A DNA stretch of 39,401 bases from Bacteroidales bacterium (GTDB taxonomy: Bacteria > Bacteroidota > Bacteroidia > Bacteroidales > F082). Within the stretch, counting starts at the first letter, position 1. Each line of letters begins with the position of its first letter. The stretch lies in the NCBI GenBank assembly GCA_023229135.1, contig JALNZT010000036.1, forward strand, positions 1-39,401. Direction: 5' to 3'. The notes under the pieces were generated by a model. It saw only the letters and a program-made list of their open reading frames with translations. It was not told the DNA's origin and did not search any database. The translations under genes and the position numbers were made by a program. Shown here one piece after another: positions 24,357 through 31,250 of the stretch.

Positions 24357-24577
24357 TAACGCGCAATGTTTAGTTTTTCTATTGCCCAGCTATCCCAAAT
24401 ATCATCTTCTAAGCTACCCCATTCTTTTTCGAGTGTACTTTCGGTCAATACAACAAATGGCACTTCTTCCTTTTCTTCAATCATTTCAATACTTTTAACA
24501 TCGTCAAGTTGTGAGAAAAGTTTTTTAAGAAAGATAGCCGATGTTTTGCTTTTAGGTATTATTACAATGTGTTGCAT
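24356..24577 (-). CDS. Antitoxin-like partner of MazF-like gene
   Basis: Seventy-three residues from ATG at 24577; an upstream TTG at 24625 lies in the promoter. The product starts MQHIVIIPKSKTSAIFLKKLFS, is acidic in the middle (MIEEKEEVPF) and ends WGSLEDDIWDSWAIEKLNIAR, an acidic/aromatic tail typical of toxin-binding antitoxin C-termini. The stop overlaps the MazF-like start by one base. No DNA-binding domain is obvious. Confidence 0.75.
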   Translation of the reverse strand: MQHIVIIPKSKTSAIFLKKLFSQLDDVKSIEMIEEKEEVPFVVLTESTLEKEWGSLEDDIWDSWAIEKLNIAR

Positions 24578-24592
24578 TACTAAATTTTTTAT

Positions 24593-24625
24593 CAAAGATA
24601 TGTAAACTTTATTGAATTTTTGCAA
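24593..24625 (-). promoter_or_regulatory. Promoter of MazF-like module
   Basis: The complement has TATCTTTG at 24600-24593 (perfect TAnnTTTG) and TTG at 24625-24623, spacer 22 bp; 15 bp to the ATG at 24577. Confidence 0.6.
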
Positions 24626-24631
24626 GCTGAT

Positions 24632-24770
24632 TTGAGCGACTTTGGCGACTTGAGCGAACGAAGCGATGTTAGCGAGGTGAGCGTCTCGAGCGAGGGGGCG
24701 GATGGAGCGACGGGAGCGACGTATGCGAGGGGGCGACTTGAGCGAGTTTGGCGAGAGGGCGTCTTTATGT
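24632..24770. repeat. Degenerate 8-9-bp repeats (GAGCGACTT), left of ATPase
   Basis: About 140 bp of imperfect tandem words such as TTGAGCGA, GAGGGGGC and GGAGCGAC, locally GC-rich in AT-rich surroundings. The same word set flanks the other side of the ATPase gene (26069-26215). Confidence 0.75.
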
Positions 24771-24795
24771 GCTGATGGACAGCTAGTTTTGTGTT

Positions 24796-25980
24796 TTATA
24801 AAAACCAGGGATGAATGACGTGCTTTTGTGTGTCGGGGGTGTTGCTGATAATATAAAACTTGGGGATTGAAAGTTTTTCAGCAAGTTTTTCGAGTTTGCG
24901 TAAATCGGGTTCAATGGCTTTGTTTTTCACTTCGAGGGCAATCTCCTCATTGAGGATAAAATCGATCTCAGCTGTATTTCTCTTGTTGTAATATGAAAGC
25001 TTGCCGTAATGGTGTAATTGGTTGGCCACAGTGGTTTCGAGTAGTTGTCCTGCTGTAGTTTTGATTATCAGATTGAGCATTCCGGTATCAGTGAAATATA
25101 CTTTCTTTCCGCCTGCAACACTGCGATCAGCGCTTTGTGTGTGTTTAGGGATCAGGCGAAGGAAAAATGTGCCTTCAAGAAATTCGAGGTAGTTGTATGT
25201 TTTCACTCTGTTGATGCCCAGCTCAGAAGCAAGACGTGTTACATCGAGGATGTTGCCATTGCGTGGCCCTAGCAAAATGATAAGGTCGCGCAACTCTTTG
25301 ATGTCTTTCAATTCGCTGAAAACCTTAATGTCCTTTTCGAAAAATGACGCAAAGATGTTTCTCAGAATCATTCTTTTTGTATCAAAATCTTTTGTGAGGG
25401 CCACTTCCGGAAAACCTCCAAATTCCATGTATTGCTCATATAACTCCCTGCGTTTTCGGATGGCGTAAGGGCTGTGGGCCGATGTGGCTTCCTCAAAATT
25501 GGGCTGCAGGTCAGCATCAGGTAAAAGTGAATTGAAATGTAAATATTCTCTGTAGCTCAGCGGATGAAGGACAAACAGAAATTTTCGGCCACTAAGCGAT
25601 TCGGGGAACAGGTTTCGTAAATAATAATTGGACGAGCCGGTAACAATAAATTTAAGCCCATAATGATCAATAAGATACTTGATTACTTTTGTTATTTCCG
25701 GGAAATTTTGTATTTCGTCAATACAAACCAGGTAGCGCTCACCTTCTTCAGCACCTGCCATGTGTTGCAGATCCCTGTAAATTATCCTGAAATCGCTGTT
25801 CTCAAACAGCAATTGGTCCAGAGGATTGTCGAAATCGAACCAGACATGTTTCCCGTTCCAGGCCGAAGCCAGTTGTTTCATCAGTGTTGTTTTACCAACC
25901 TGCCGCATGCCTGTAATGACTAATGCGTTTTTATGCTGTAACTGGGCTTCAATTGAATGAAAAATGGCGCGTTTAAACAT
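24796..25980 (-). CDS. AAA ATPase with DUF4143 domain
   Basis: A 394-residue protein of the AAA_14-DUF4143 family. Walker A GMRQVGKTT is at 24-32 and the Walker B-like YLVCIDE at about 83-89, followed by IQNFPE. Sensor segment FIVTGSSNYYL is next, then the SLSGRKFLFVLHPLSYREY block. The C-terminal DUF4143 part resembles a PD-(D/E)xK-type fold, with the segment YYNKRNTAEIDFILN...ALEVKNK carrying D-ExK-like residues. Such proteins are common, highly paralogous accessory genes of Bacteroidetes with unclear roles. ATG at 25980, directly after an operator-like palindrome. Confidence 0.93.
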   Translation of the reverse strand: MFKRAIFHSIEAQLQHKNALVITGMRQVGKTTLMKQLASAWNGKHVWFDFDNPLDQLLFENSDFRIIYRDLQHMAGAEEGERYLVCIDEIQNFPEITKVIKYLIDHYGLKFIVTGSSNYYLRNLFPESLSGRKFLFVLHPLSYREYLHFNSLLPDADLQPNFEEATSAHSPYAIRKRRELYEQYMEFGGFPEVALTKDFDTKRMILRNIFASFFEKDIKVFSELKDIKELRDLIILLGPRNGNILDVTRLASELGINRVKTYNYLEFLEGTFFLRLIPKHTQSADRSVAGGKKVYFTDTGMLNLIIKTTAGQLLETTVANQLHHYGKLSYYNKRNTAEIDFILNEEIALEVKNKAIEPDLRKLEKLAEKLSIPKFYIISNTPDTQKHVIHPWFL

Positions 25981-25982
25981 TG

Positions 25983-26006
25983 TGTAAATATTATTTTACA
26001 AATATA
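25983..26006 (-). promoter_or_regulatory. Promoter with overlapping palindrome upstream of ATPase
   Basis: The minus strand has TATATTTG at 26006-25999 (perfect TAnnTTTG). A palindrome TGTAAA-N6-TTTACA (25983-26000) overlaps it and ends 3 bp before the start codon, as expected for a repressor site. A related sequence (GTGTAATATTATTTT) recurs near 26014-26028. Confidence 0.5.
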
Positions 26007-26068
26007 CGCATTTGTGTAATATTATTTTGTTTGTTGTCTTTTCTATGTTTTATTTTTGAAAGTTAGTA

Positions 26069-26215
26069 ATGAGGGACTTGAGCGACGTGAGCGAGGGGGC
26101 GACTTGAGCGATGGGGCGACTTTAGGGACTTTAGCAATGGGGCGAACTGAGCGAACTGAGAGACTTGAGCGATGGGGCGACTTGAGGGACGTAAGCGAGT
26201 GAAAGGGCAGCTTAA
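26069..26215. repeat. Degenerate 8-9-bp repeats (GAGCGACTT), right of ATPase
   Basis: About 145 bp of words such as GACTTGAGCGA and TGGGGCGA in loose tandem. Counterpart of 24632-24770. Frames across it encode only low-complexity Pro/Ala/Gln/Ser strings. Confidence 0.75.
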
Positions 26216-26275
26216 AAGTTGTTGGCGGGGTTGATTCGGACTCGCGCTCACACGAAAATTCAAAGATTCAAAGAT

Positions 26276-26425
26276 TCAAAGATTTAAAGATTCAAGATTT
26301 GAGGCACTTGGACTTTGCTCCGTGTAAAATTTGGCTTTGAGGTGTTCTGAAAAGCTCATAAACGAAAAACCCCGCATAAGCAGGGCGTTGAGTAGGTTTT
26401 CGTAGGTGTTAAAGGTGAAGTCCAT
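26276..26425 (-). pseudogene. N-terminal fragment of the deacetylase-like gene
   Basis: Encodes MDFTFNTYENLLNALLMRGF through YTEQSPSASNLESLNL, nearly identical to residues 1-48 of the intact gene at 19618-20574, then stops. The break falls exactly in the GATTCAAAGATTC short-repeat tract that also borders the in-frame insert of the intact gene, suggesting recombination at the repeat. Confidence 0.85.
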
Positions 26426-26668
26426 GGGTTTAGAAGAGCCAAGTAAAAAGTTAAAAGGCAAAAGTAAGAAATTAGGAGGGGTCGGGCGAAAAATTGTTTA
26501 GTAGTTTAGTGTATAGATGTTCAGTTGTTTAAGGTTTAGTGTTTGTATGTTTTGGATTGAGGATTTGCCCTCTTTTGGGTGGCTAGGCTCAAATATTTGT
26601 GTGCCTACAAAAGTTTGAGGATTCTACTTGTTAGGGCGTTCGCCTATTCTTGGTTTTGAAGTTGTATT

Positions 26669-27039
26669 TTAAAAATTTGGTTCTTCTTTGGTTGATGCAC
26701 GAGCGAGAATGCCGGGGATGCTTTCGTCTTCGGGATCAAAACCTGTTATCAATGCGTGTGCCACATTATCATCCTTTGGGTCAAAAACGCATTGAAGGTT
26801 TAAGTCATAGACTAATTTTGATAAAATACTAAATAGCAGAAATCTGTGCTGATCACCTATTGCCTCAAAATAATTTGTCAGGCTTTTAATGTCAACTGAA
26901 AGCTTAGCTTCATCTTGGGGTCTGGGGGCAAAGGCACGAGAGGTAGGTCTTCCGGTTTTTTATCAATGTAGCGTTTATCACTTCTGTAAACCCTTCTTAA
27001 CAAACTTTCTTCTACTGAAACAAGATCACCTTTATTCAT
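26669..27039 (-). pseudogene. GRPTSRAF-type protein gene, frameshifted at a homopolymer
   Basis: From ATG at 27039 the frame reads MNKGDLVSVEESLLRRVYRS, then DKRYIDKK, then goes out of frame and stops after 54 codons. Restoring one base at the A6 run (T26956-T26961 on the plus strand) gives a continuous 123-residue protein: ...DKKTGRPTSRAFAPRPQDEA, KLSVD (46-50), a helical middle, NVAHALITG (92-100) and a final ARASTKEEPNF. The intact-looking second half supports a very recent frameshift or a sequencing error. The start overlaps the upstream gene stop by 8 bp (ATGAATAA). Last of three coupled genes; function unknown. Confidence 0.8.
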
Positions 27040-27514
27040 TTTGAGTTAACCAGCTTACTAAATCTGCTAAAATTTCGGAAACATAAGTCCCTTGACTTTC
27101 AAAACTATTGTCTTTAAATAATACATACTTTGATTTGTCATTGTAAAATACAGCCTCAATTTCCCGCTTGTTAAATTTAAGTTGTACCATGACTTCCGCA
27201 TTGGGACCGGGAGAGCTGAGATAGGCATCTATATCAAAGTTATTGATTTCGTGAATAAATTGTATAGCTTTTTTAATGGCTTCGGGGCTTACCGGGGCGG
27301 CCCCATAACCATCCCAATTGGCAGTTAGTTGTGTAAATGATTTGATATTAGCGATTTCTCCCCGGTTAGCATACGACAAGTCTTCTATACTGCGGACTGT
27401 TATAGCCGTATAAACGAATAAATCAGTTGAAGCCCAACTGAATGTCTTGTTTGTTTGCACAAACGAGCTGCTTTGAGGGATGTCAATTTTATTTGTCTTG
27501 AGTAAACTTTGCAT
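27032..27514 (-). CDS. WDGYGA-motif protein, unknown function
   Basis: The frame is open from 27574, but the ATG at 27514 (MQSLLKTNKIDIPQSS) gives the shorter overlap with the upstream gene (26 bp) and a 160-residue product. Key feature: NWDGYGAAPVSPEAIKKAI (67-85), followed by SSPGPNAEVMVQLKFNKREI (100-119) and alternating hydrophobic strands. This is a compact alpha/beta domain found, from recall, in many uncharacterised bacterial proteins. No catalytic motif is recognised. Middle gene of a coupled three-gene operon. Confidence 0.75.
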   Translation of the reverse strand: MQSLLKTNKIDIPQSSSFVQTNKTFSWASTDLFVYTAITVRSIEDLSYANRGEIANIKSFTQLTANWDGYGAAPVSPEAIKKAIQFIHEINNFDIDAYLSSPGPNAEVMVQLKFNKREIEAVFYNDKSKYVLFKDNSFESQGTYVSEILADLVSWLTQNE

Positions 27515-28241
27515 AAAAATCCGGGTTAATAAACTGTTTAAAGTGGTTGCTTGCAATCTCATGTGCTTTATCAAGCCATTCTGCTAATTGATTCTGAGCC
27601 ATTTTGCCTTCGTAATAAACCGTAGATTGCCAAATGAGTGCCGGTTTATTATCATGGCTCAAACCAGTTGAAAGCAATACTTCCAGGAAGTTATTTTGTG
27701 CCAATTTAAAGCTTTGATTCAGGTTCAAATTATCCACATCTATATTTTCAATGAACGGATTATCAAGCCTTAAGTTGAAGTTGTTATTGATGAAATTGAT
27801 TTTGTTTTTATCACCTATTGTATATGCATCGATGTATTTCAATCGAATAGTAATAAAAGTTAATTCTTTTTGCCATGATTTTGCTAAATACTTGATGGCC
27901 TTATGAATCAACTTTTTATAATTATCCCAGGTATAATTGGCTTCAATGTCATTTACTACAAGCATGCCCGGTCCAATTTGCAAGACGGGCCAGGTGTTTT
28001 CAGCCTTCCAAAACTGATGCACCGGGGCAGGATACAGACTGATTGGCATACCGGCCAGTGGAGCTTTTTTTCTAAAGGGAAAATCATGCTTGGTGAGATT
28101 AGCAAATACCCCCTTCGCAAAATTGAATTCTTCATCTAAAGGAATACCATGCTCATCCCTGCCGATCTCCCAAAGCATTTCAAAAATGACCTCTTGCAGT
28201 GGTGCATTGGGTAATTTACTGTGATGTGGTTTATAGACCAT
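27489..28241 (-). CDS. TIGR04255-like family protein
   Basis: A 250-residue protein starting MVYKPHHSKLPNAPLQEVIF. The LPNAPLQEVIFEMLWE opening and later WPVLQIGPGMLVVND and IRLKYIDAY segments are the signature of the TIGR04255 family. Members are about 250-residue alpha/beta proteins of unknown function, patchily distributed, consistent with accessory or mobile genes. First gene of the three-gene operon; ATG at 28241. No convincing promoter is seen. Confidence 0.8.
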   Translation of the reverse strand: MVYKPHHSKLPNAPLQEVIFEMLWEIGRDEHGIPLDEEFNFAKGVFANLTKHDFPFRKKAPLAGMPISLYPAPVHQFWKAENTWPVLQIGPGMLVVNDIEANYTWDNYKKLIHKAIKYLAKSWQKELTFITIRLKYIDAYTIGDKNKINFINNNFNLRLDNPFIENIDVDNLNLNQSFKLAQNNFLEVLLSTGLSHDNKPALIWQSTVYYEGKMAQNQLAEWLDKAHEIASNHFKQFINPDFYAKFTQDK

Positions 28242-28399
28242 AAGTACCTTTTGCGCTAAATTAACACATAAATAGATTGCCTTACACTCAATAAGCGTGT
28301 TTTAACAATTTTTTTGAGAATATCCAGGTGAGTTGTTGATTAGTAAATCTGTTGATTATGACTTGACTTTTCTTTAATCAGTGATGGAAAAGCGATGAG

Positions 28400-28470
28400 T
28401 TGTGAGAGGTGAGTTGTGAGGATTGAGTTGTGAGTAGTTCTTCGCTCACTACTCATTTCTCATCTCTCAT
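28400..28470. repeat. GTGAGTTGTGAG / CTCATCTCTCATC short repeats
   Basis: TGAGTTGTGAG words on the left and complementary CTCACTACTCATTTCTCATC words on the right can fold into a loose hairpin that also covers the end of the truncated VanZ frame. Possible terminator-like spacer. Confidence 0.5.
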
Positions 28471-28806
28471 CTTTCCTTTCATGTTAAAAAAATAAAATAA
28501 AAATCCCACAAGAACCCCCAGCCCATTGGCCAACATATCATTTAAATTAAAAGCCCTGTATGGAAGTAAATATTGCAATCCTTCCGTAGCTGAGGCGAAT
28601 AGTAAACCAATAAACAACCAAAGTAATGGCTTAATGCGTAATGCTTTCCCGAAAAACATCCACGGAAGGAACATCACTATGTGGAAAAAAGAATCGCCAC
28701 GTAGTTGGAGGATGGTAATTTTGTTGAATTTGGAGGCGGAGTTGAGGGGAAGGATAACCAGAAGAAGAATGAAAATGCCAAACCCAAATAACCTGATATT
28801 ACATTG
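28453..28806 (-). pseudogene. VanZ-family gene, 5'-truncated copy
   Basis: The minus-strand frame is open from a stop at 28807-28809 and encodes FGFGIFILLLVILPLN, TILQLRGDSFFHIVMFLPWM, FFGKALRIKPLLWLFIGLLF and ATEGLQYLLPYRAFNLNDML. It is closely similar to the intact VanZ-family gene at 30880-31248. No in-frame start lies before the first transmembrane helix; the first ATG (28677) would begin mid-protein. The upstream gene stop overlaps this frame. Either 5'-decayed or started at a non-standard codon. Confidence 0.75.
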
Positions 28807-28996
28807 TTAATATTGCTTTGGAAGCTGATTCCATCGATTGCATTTCTTTAATTTTGTAATCTCTTCTAGCATGTTCCAACTGATTGTTCATTTCTGTAAT
28901 CACTTTTACATGTGTTATTGAATTGAGCGTCTCTAATCTACCAGCTTTCTTTGCTGAATCTAAAAGTGATGCAGTAATACTTAATGACTTATTCAT
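28799..28996 (-). CDS. Small helical 65-residue protein, unknown
   Basis: MNKSLSITASLLDSAKKAGR, then LETLNSITHVKVITEMNNQL and EHARRDYKIKEMQ: a soluble amphipathic helical protein with Met/Lys/Glu-rich C-terminus. It overlaps the upstream 507-residue gene by 8 bp (ATGAATAA), so it is translationally coupled to it. No family recognised. A second start 2 codons upstream is possible but lengthens the overlap. Confidence 0.65.
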   Translation of the reverse strand: MNKSLSITASLLDSAKKAGRLETLNSITHVKVITEMNNQLEHARRDYKIKEMQSMESASKAILTM

Positions 28997-30512
28997 TTTC
29001 AATGTTTGTTAGATTATTCAGAAACACTTTAAAAGGATGCAAAGGTAAAGAAAGTTTTGTCAATACCTCATTTACACCACTGAAAAATACCACATTATTT
29101 TGATAAGCACCAACAATAATCGGTTTATTATCAGCAATATTTGGCTCTGTAGCATCAAGAATTAGTAGGCCACTCCGTTGGTCACTATTAATTTCTTCTT
29201 TCGAGCCCATTTCAAGTACCCAAATAAATTTCGGCATAGGCTTTTCCAAAATTATTTCTCTAAGGTTCTCTTCCATATTGCTCAATGCAAGCTTGTGTTT
29301 AAAAGTTCGGCTTGAGGCCAGAAAACAATTCAGGCATAATGTAGAATATGATTCTAAAGGAAAGGGTCCATTGATTAGATATTCTAAAGCAAAATTCCTG
29401 GCTTCGACAGCTTCAAGATAAATTTTGGGGTATAGAGGAACAATCAGGTGCTTTATTTGAACGTTTTTCCAAAATGCAGGATAATGATTAACGGGCGATT
29501 TTATTGTAGCCAGTTGATAAGGGGGATGGTTATCGTCGATAAAGACATAATCCACCGAGGTGTCATTTAAGTCAAACAGCGTTATTTGTTTTGTTCGCAG
29601 TGTATCAAGCTGATGTTGTTTTAGCGTTTTAAAAACGTTGAATTCACCGTTCACCTGCTTTTTACCAATGATTAATACAGCATGACCAATGTTGTTGCTA
29701 TCTTCTATATCAAAATCATCAAGACCTGCAACCACCGGAATTCCACTGCTGATATACATATCAAGTAGGATTTCAAAACCCTCCTTATAAGCACTTTTTG
29801 CATATACCTTGCATCCAAATCCTAACTCTTTGAGTGCATAGGAGATCTGATAAACAGACAGTCCGTTTGACGGGATTTGACGTTCGTAAGCCATCTGACG
29901 CAACAAATCATGTATGGCGGACGGCTTTACAGGTTTATAATCCGGATATTTTGTGCCAAAGTATTCCATAATTGCCCATATCGTCGTTTCAGCACAACTG
30001 TGTGTTTCGCCATCCTGGGATGCATGGGGGAAACCAGAAACTTCCAGTTTTACACCATTGACAGTGGAATTTATGTTTACCGGGCAATAGCCAAAATTAC
30101 TTACTTCAAACGCTTTGGGAGCAATATGATTTCGACCCAAAAAAGCAGGTTCTGTTGGTCGAATTATAAAAAACCCTCTATATGCTTCTTGAAGCTTTTC
30201 AATTGTTGCATTGTCCCTGAAATATGAAGAAGATATTTCAGTATCGAAAATTGAAACTTTGATGCAGTCTCTGTTATAACTGCCATATTTTGAGGAATAA
30301 TAGAGGTAATAGCTATCTCTATATATTCTGTCCACATAAGGAGACTCTATCAGATAATAATTTGTGCTTTTTAACTGCTGTATCAGTTTCCCTAAAGATT
30401 TCTCCAATTGAGCCGGAATTAAAGCCTTGTCTAAATTGAATGTTTCTCCAATCACACTTACCAATACTTCAGTTAATTCATTGTGAGCTGTAATGTAAAA
30501 CTTGAATAACAT
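28989..30512 (-). CDS. Large protein with papain/C39-like cysteine-peptidase core
   Basis: A 507-residue protein. The N-terminal 140 residues are alpha/beta with no motif I recognise. The centre contains Gln166-x6-Cys173 (SQDGETHSCAETTIWAIMEY), His277 in the NNIGHAVLIIGKK segment and Asp326-Asp327-Asn328 (VFIDDNHPPY). This is the Gln-Cys...His...Asp/Asn order of papain-like and C39-type peptidases. About 175 further residues follow, also unassigned. No signal peptide or transmembrane segment, so it is probably cytoplasmic. It is coupled to a 65-residue partner and a VanZ-like remnant. Function unknown; could be a protease, transglutaminase-like enzyme or acyltransferase (BtrH-like). Confidence 0.7.
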   Translation of the reverse strand: MLFKFYITAHNELTEVLVSVIGETFNLDKALIPAQLEKSLGKLIQQLKSTNYYLIESPYVDRIYRDSYYLYYSSKYGSYNRDCIKVSIFDTEISSSYFRDNATIEKLQEAYRGFFIIRPTEPAFLGRNHIAPKAFEVSNFGYCPVNINSTVNGVKLEVSGFPHASQDGETHSCAETTIWAIMEYFGTKYPDYKPVKPSAIHDLLRQMAYERQIPSNGLSVYQISYALKELGFGCKVYAKSAYKEGFEILLDMYISSGIPVVAGLDDFDIEDSNNIGHAVLIIGKKQVNGEFNVFKTLKQHQLDTLRTKQITLFDLNDTSVDYVFIDDNHPPYQLATIKSPVNHYPAFWKNVQIKHLIVPLYPKIYLEAVEARNFALEYLINGPFPLESYSTLCLNCFLASSRTFKHKLALSNMEENLREIILEKPMPKFIWVLEMGSKEEINSDQRSGLLILDATEPNIADNKPIIVGAYQNNVVFFSGVNEVLTKLSLPLHPFKVFLNNLTNIENE

Positions 30513-30879
30513 GGCCTGTGATTTAGGTGGTTAGATGTTGATTTGTTTGGTGTTGATTTGTTCAGTTGTTCAGATGTTTAGTCGTTTAGTTGTTGATTTG
30601 TTCTGTGTTGTTTGGTCTTTGTTGTTTGTTGTTTAGTTGTTCAGTTGTTTAGTTGTTGAACTGTCCCTGATGGAATGTTCACTTCGTGATCCCACCCCGC
30701 TACAATCGTCCCTCTCTACGGGGCAAGCAGTGTAAATCTTTGTTGATCTGTATAGCAGGATCATCAATACATAAACGAACCTGCCTTCCTGCAGTCAGCA
30801 GGTAGGTCAACAAATCAACCCAGCGGGAGCCATCAACAAATAAACGAATCAACGAATCAACCCTTAGGCCATCAACAAA
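30513..30879. repeat. Repeat-filled spacer between the cysteine-peptidase-like operon and VanZ
   Basis: No gene. It contains GTTGATTTGTT / TGTTTAGTTGTTCAG words (30531-30660), a second copy of the TCCCTGATGGAAT repeat (about 30662-30733), the CCTGCC...GCAGG palindrome (30780-30808) and several AACAAATCAAC words, the inverse of the left-hand words. The outer words can pair across about 300 bp. Confidence 0.7.
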
Positions 30880-31248
30880 TCAACTTTTCTTCAACGCAAA
30901 AACCCTAACAATCTTTCCAATGAATAACGCAAGGCCAAAGCCTAAAATAATCCCCATCACATTGGCCAACACATCATTCACATTGAAAGCCCGCCAGGGG
31001 ATCAAATATTGTAGGCCTTCTGTGGCGGAGGCGAATAGCAAGCCAATAAGCAACCAAAGCAATGGCTTAATGCGTAATGCTTTCCGGAAAAACATCCAGG
31101 GCAGAAACATCAATATATGAAAAAAGTAATCGCCGCGAAGCTGAAGGATGGTGATGTTGTTGAGCTCGGAGGTGGTGTTTAGGGGAAGGGTGACCAGTAA
31201 AAGTAGGACAATAACGTAAGACCAAAAAACAGGTTGCCTATACTCCAT
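30880..31248 (-). CDS. VanZ-family membrane protein
   Basis: The frame extends to 31326, but ATG 31248 (MEYRQPVFWSYV) is 2 bp after the stop of the upstream gene and precedes the first helix, giving 122 residues. VanZ hallmarks: LLLVTLPLNTTSELNN, then LRGDYFFHILMFLPWMFF, the ATEGLQYLIPWRAFNVNDVL block and a final hydrophobic helix; four transmembrane segments. VanZ relatives are small membrane proteins near cell-envelope gene clusters; one confers low-level teicoplanin resistance. Last gene of the polysaccharide operon. Confidence 0.88.
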   Translation of the reverse strand: MEYRQPVFWSYVIVLLLLVTLPLNTTSELNNITILQLRGDYFFHILMFLPWMFFRKALRIKPLLWLLIGLLFASATEGLQYLIPWRAFNVNDVLANVMGIILGFGLALFIGKIVRVFALKKS

Positions 31249-31250
31249 TT

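Noticed and set aside
26063..26263. 66-codon minus-strand frame with Ser/Pro/Gln/Ala strings
   Set aside because: Entirely encoded by the degenerate GAGCGACTT repeats.
27515..27574. N-terminal extension of the WDGYGA protein (20 residues)
   Set aside because: It would overlap the TIGR04255-like gene by 86 bp; the ATG at 27514 is a better start, although the upstream one cannot be excluded.
16491..30879. Insertion sequence or prophage as the cause of the island
   Set aside because: No transposase, integrase or phage structural gene could be recognised; only non-autonomous repeats are visible.
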